Assembly (NCBI GenBank): GCA_002437435.1
Contig: DJPV01000027.1
Location: forward strand, 1-44,394
Length of the DNA: 44,394 nt
Origin: Lachnospiraceae bacterium UBA6403
GTDB taxonomy: Bacteria > Bacillota > Clostridia > Lachnospirales > Lachnospiraceae
Direction of reading: 5' to 3'
This document shows, one piece after another, positions 41,618 to 44,394 of this stretch (the stretch's first letter is position 1; every line of letters starts with the position of its first letter). Made by a program: the position numbers and the translations under genes. The notes beneath the pieces are model-generated. The model saw nothing but the letters and a program-made list of their open reading frames with translations, was not told the DNA's origin and did no database searches.

Positions 41618-42583
41618 TTATCGTATGTCGACTGTAATTCCTTTTTCTTTATAGTAAGCAGCAGCCCCCTTGTGAAATGGGATCGTGATGCCTTTTGTGG
41701 CTGTCTGTTCGTTTAACTGCATATCGATCGAAAGCGAATATTGCAGATCATTTGCATGTTCAAACAGCAGCTTTGTAAGATCTTGTACGATGCCCTTTGC
41801 CAGATCGTTGTTTGCAAGGAGGACAGCCTGCACACAGACCGTTGAAACATCCTCGGTCTGCCCGAAGTAGGTATTTGCCGGAATCGTAAAATCTGAATAA
41901 TACGAATAGGCGGATAACAGTTTGTTCTTACAACTGTCGTTCAGTCCGACCAGACGGATATCACAGGTTCTTGTTAATTCTTCAATGACCGTGGTCTGGA
42001 TACCTGCGGTAACAAAGAATGCATCGATATCACCGGAAGCAAGACTGTCTGCAGCTTTGATGTAGTCGAGGTTTGTGGTTTTGACCAGATCGTTATTCAG
42101 ACCGGCAATCTCAAGGATCTGTTTTGCATTTCGTTCCGTACCGGAATCCGATGCTCCGATGCTGACTGTCTTTCCGGTCAGGTCATCGAGAGAGTAAATA
42201 TTGGAATCCTTACGGACGATGATCTGACATGCTTCAGGGTATAAGGATGCGATAGCGGAGTATCCACTGATAGTTTTTCCTTCAAATGCACCTGTGCCGT
42301 TTACAGCATCATTGATCATATCATTTTGCGCAATACAGAGTTCGATATAGCCGTCAGCGAGTAATCGGAGATTTGCCGCAGAGCCGGCAGTTTTTTTTAC
42401 TTCGATGTTGTAATCAGGGATATCCTTATTGATTAGTCCGGCGTATGCATTTGCAAAGGTGTAATAAATACCACCGATATTCGCCGCACCGAACCGAATG
42501 TCATTTTTTTTACTGCTGCAGCATGTTTCAATAGTGGAAATAAGAAGGATCAGGCAGAGAAAAAGTGCAGTTTTTTTCTTCAT
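41618..42583 (-). CDS. TAXI family solute-binding protein
   Basis: This 321-residue protein starts with a lipoprotein-like signal peptide (MKKKTALFLCLILLISTIETCCSS); the residues before the Cys pair are not a perfect lipobox. The mature part fits the TAXI family of periplasmic-type binding proteins: FGAANIGGIYYTFANAYAGLI, VKKTAGSAANLRLLADGYIELCIAQND, DLTGKTVSIGASDSGTE, and IPFHKGAAAYYKEKGI at the end. TAXI proteins usually deliver glutamate, 2-oxoglutarate or similar acids to TRAP permeases. Here the next gene is gltS and no TRAP permease is seen. It is the first gene of the minus-strand operon, with AAAGGA before the ATG. Confidence 0.92.
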   Translation of the reverse strand: MKKKTALFLCLILLISTIETCCSSKKNDIRFGAANIGGIYYTFANAYAGLINKDIPDYNIEVKKTAGSAANLRLLADGYIELCIAQNDMINDAVNGTGAFEGKTISGYSAIASLYPEACQIIVRKDSNIYSLDDLTGKTVSIGASDSGTERNAKQILEIAGLNNDLVKTTNLDYIKAADSLASGDIDAFFVTAGIQTTVIEELTRTCDIRLVGLNDSCKNKLLSAYSYYSDFTIPANTYFGQTEDVSTVCVQAVLLANNDLAKGIVQDLTKLLFEHANDLQYSLSIDMQLNEQTATKGITIPFHKGAAAYYKEKGITVDIR

Positions 42584-42730
42584 ATTGATAAAATTTCCTT
42601 TCTAATGTATATATTTTTTCATAAATATGGTAATATAGGACGGAATTGTTCTAAGGGTATGTCGAAAAAAATAGACCTTTGGCTATTGTACAACAATTAG
42701 ACGATAAATGGAACAGAAAAAATTAACCAT

Positions 42731-42759
42731 TTGTGTTATGAAAGCATTTGTGATAGAAT
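42731..42759 (+). promoter_or_regulatory. Promoter of pyrE-map with extended -10
   Basis: TTGTGT (42731-42736) and TAGAAT (42754-42759) with a 17-base spacer and TG one base before the -10. It lies 64 bases before the pyrE start. The upstream divergent gap also holds the short palindrome ATTGT-ACA-ACAAT (about 42686-42698). Confidence 0.6.
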
Positions 42760-42823
42760 GAGTTCGAAATGTCTAACCAGTGGGTGCGCAGATGGTCTGA
42801 AATCAAGGAGGAATGAAAGAAAA

Positions 42824-43498
42824 ATGGAACAGTACAAACAGGAATTCATTGAATTTATGATCGATTGTAATGTATTAAAATTTGGAGATTTTACAACAAA
42901 GAGCGGAAGAAAGACACCTTTCTTTGTAAATACCGGATTTTATAGAACAGGAGCACAGTTAAAGAGACTGGGTGAGTTCTATGCGGAAGCAATCAACAGT
43001 GCGTTTGGTCTTGATTTTGATGTATTGTTTGGACCTGCATACAAGGGAATTCCGCTTTCAGTAGCAACTACCATGTCAATCGCAGAGATGTACGATGAAG
43101 ACATCAAATACTGCTCAAACAGAAAAGAGATCAAGGATCATGGTGATAAGGGAATCTTACTTGGAAGTCCTATCACAGATGGCGATAAGGTCGTTATCAT
43201 TGAAGATGTAACAACAGCCGGAACATCAATCCAGGAAACTATGCCGATCATCAAGGCACAGGGAGATGTAGATGTTATGGGTCTTGTTGTTTCTGTTGAC
43301 CGTATGGAACGTGGACAGGGCAAGAAGAGTGCACTGACAGAGATTCAGGAAGAATATGGCATCCAGACAACTGCTATCGTTACTATGGCAGAGGTTGTAG
43401 AGCATTTATATAATAAAGAATATAAGGGAAAAGTCATAATCGATGATAAGTTAAAGGCTGCGATCGATGCTTATTATGACATTTATGGCGTAAAGTAG
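42824..43498 (+). CDS. pyrE: Orotate phosphoribosyltransferase
   Basis: The start is ATG 42824 (MEQYKQEFIEFMIDCNVLKFGDFTTKSGRKTPFFVN), preceded by AAGGAGGA. The 224-residue protein has the OPRT signatures: FKSGR-like TKSGRKTPFFVNTG near residues 24-37, FGPAYKGIPLS, and the PRPP-binding loop VVIIEDVTTAGTSIQE. It joins orotate and PRPP to give OMP, the step between PyrD and PyrF, which are encoded upstream in a different transcript. The methionine aminopeptidase gene follows after 17 bases. Confidence 0.97.
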   Translation: MEQYKQEFIEFMIDCNVLKFGDFTTKSGRKTPFFVNTGFYRTGAQLKRLGEFYAEAINSAFGLDFDVLFGPAYKGIPLSVATTMSIAEMYDEDIKYCSNRKEIKDHGDKGILLGSPITDGDKVVIIEDVTTAGTSIQETMPIIKAQGDVDVMGLVVSVDRMERGQGKKSALTEIQEEYGIQTTAIVTMAEVVEHLYNKEYKGKVIIDDKLKAAIDAYYDIYGVK

Positions 43499-43515
43499 AA
43501 ACGGTTGGTAGAAAA

Positions 43516-44385
43516 ATGAAACTAGGAAGAAATGATATCTGCTGGTGCGGAAGTGGGAAGAAATACAAATCCTGCCATTTGAACATCGACAGCAAACTGG
43601 AAGAAATGAAGCTGCAGGGATATAAGATCCCGACGAGAAAAATGATGCGTTCACCGGAACAGATCGAGGGAATCCGTGAGGCTTCCAAGGTGAATACAGA
43701 AGTACTTGATTTTATTACTCCATTTGTAAAAGAGGGAGTATCCACAGGCGAGTTGGATCGAAGAATCTATGAATATACAAAATCAATCAATGCAATACCT
43801 GCCTGTCTGGGATATGAAGGATATCCAAAGAGTGTATGTATCTCGATCAATGATGTGGTGTGTCATGGTATTCCGGATGAAGAAACGATCCTGAAAAACG
43901 GAGATATTGTTAACATTGACTGTACAACGAAATATAATGGATATTTTGGTGATTCATCCAGAATGTTCATGATCGGAGATGTAGATCCGGTCTGGAAGAA
44001 GCTGGTAGAGGATACAAAGAAAGCGCTGGATCTTGGTGTAGAAGTATGTAAGCCTTATTCAACGATCGGTGATATCGGTTATGCGATCAATTCATTTGCC
44101 AAAGAGCAGGGCTATTCTGTTGTCCGTGAGATCGGTGGACATGGAGTGGGACTTGATATTCATGAAGATCCGTATGTCAGCCATATCGGACAGCCGGGTA
44201 AGGATTATGTGATTGCTCCAAGCATGACATTTACAATCGAGCCAATGATCAATCTTGGCGTTCCTGACGTATGGCAGGATGCAGACGATGGCTGGACGAT
44301 TCGTACAGATGATGGCAAGCCATCTGCCCAGTGGGAATACACCCTTCTTATGACCGAGCACGGAATTGAGATTCTGGCAAAATAA
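43516..44385 (+). CDS. map: Type I methionine aminopeptidase with N-terminal SEC-C motif
   Basis: This 289-residue protein is complete. Residues 1-22 hold a SEC-C zinc motif (GRNDICWCGSGKKYKSCH), an extension found in some MetAPs and linked to ribosome or zinc binding. The pita-bread catalytic domain follows, with metal ligands in DIVNIDCTTKYNGYFGDSSRMF (two Asp), GGHGVGLDIHEDP (His), FTIEPM (Glu) and WEYTLLMTEHG (Glu). It removes the initiator Met from nascent proteins. A weak purine site precedes the ATG, so it may be translated by coupling with pyrE. Confidence 0.96.
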   Translation: MKLGRNDICWCGSGKKYKSCHLNIDSKLEEMKLQGYKIPTRKMMRSPEQIEGIREASKVNTEVLDFITPFVKEGVSTGELDRRIYEYTKSINAIPACLGYEGYPKSVCISINDVVCHGIPDEETILKNGDIVNIDCTTKYNGYFGDSSRMFMIGDVDPVWKKLVEDTKKALDLGVEVCKPYSTIGDIGYAINSFAKEQGYSVVREIGGHGVGLDIHEDPYVSHIGQPGKDYVIAPSMTFTIEPMINLGVPDVWQDADDGWTIRTDDGKPSAQWEYTLLMTEHGIEILAK

Positions 44386-44394
44386 TACCATTCA

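Overview
The window reads as chromosomal DNA of a Gram-positive, low-to-mid-GC anaerobe of the Clostridia, most likely a butyrate-forming Lachnospiraceae member. The evidence is the adjacent phosphate butyryltransferase and butyrate kinase pair (the butyrate route of Coprococcus-like species rather than the CoA-transferase route), an alpha/beta small acid-soluble spore protein, a rubredoxin-first rubrerythrin, split transketolase, a DUF4364 regulator, and the rho-rpmE-DUF1385-prmC-prfA and tig-clpP-clpX-lon-engB gene orders seen in Clostridia. The genus is inference. I see no rRNA, tRNA, CRISPR array, phage, plasmid or insertion sequence. No stretch longer than about 300 bases lacks a gene.

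Layout. 1-1705: two-subunit transketolase (first gene cut by the window edge). 1871-4813: an unrecognised protein with a Cys-rich patch, an isochorismatase-family hydrolase, then mtnN and luxS, which act in sequence on S-adenosylhomocysteine. 4917-7303: ptb, buk and a spore protein. 7568-13772: trigger factor and the ATP-dependent protease set ClpP, ClpX and Lon, then the GTPase EngB. 13833-14381 (minus): DUF4364 regulator. 14668-19996: rho with a long disordered insert, ribosomal protein L31, DUF1385 membrane protein, PrmC and its substrate RF1.

20086-23468 is the most unusual part. It is a three-gene operon with its own promoter: a MurT-type Mur ligase, a GatD-type amidotransferase-like protein that has lost both catalytic residues, and an EctB-type diaminobutyrate aminotransferase. 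This could be a variant amidoligase system coupled to 2,4-diaminobutyrate supply.

23737-28429: surface and membrane genes (a DUF4153/DUF4173-like protein, a secreted protein with sixteen 21-residue leucine-rich repeats, and an Ig-like fragment). 28610-30182: degV and a reverse rubrerythrin behind a Fur/PerR-like operator. 30379-32415: a two-pass membrane protein with a repeat tail (minus) and a VanZ-family protein. 32519-36096: a chorismate mutase-ACT protein with a shrunken dehydratase region, then pyrF-pyrK-pyrD. 36147-39974: a 1275-residue cyclic-di-GMP protein.

39973-40196 is a 224-base element with 31-base complementary ends and several internal hairpins. It lies exactly between two convergent genes and is a candidate structured RNA or miniature element. 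40191-42583 (minus): a TAXI-type solute-binding protein, GltS and a small repeat protein in one operon. 42824-44385: pyrE and methionine aminopeptidase with an N-terminal SEC-C zinc motif.
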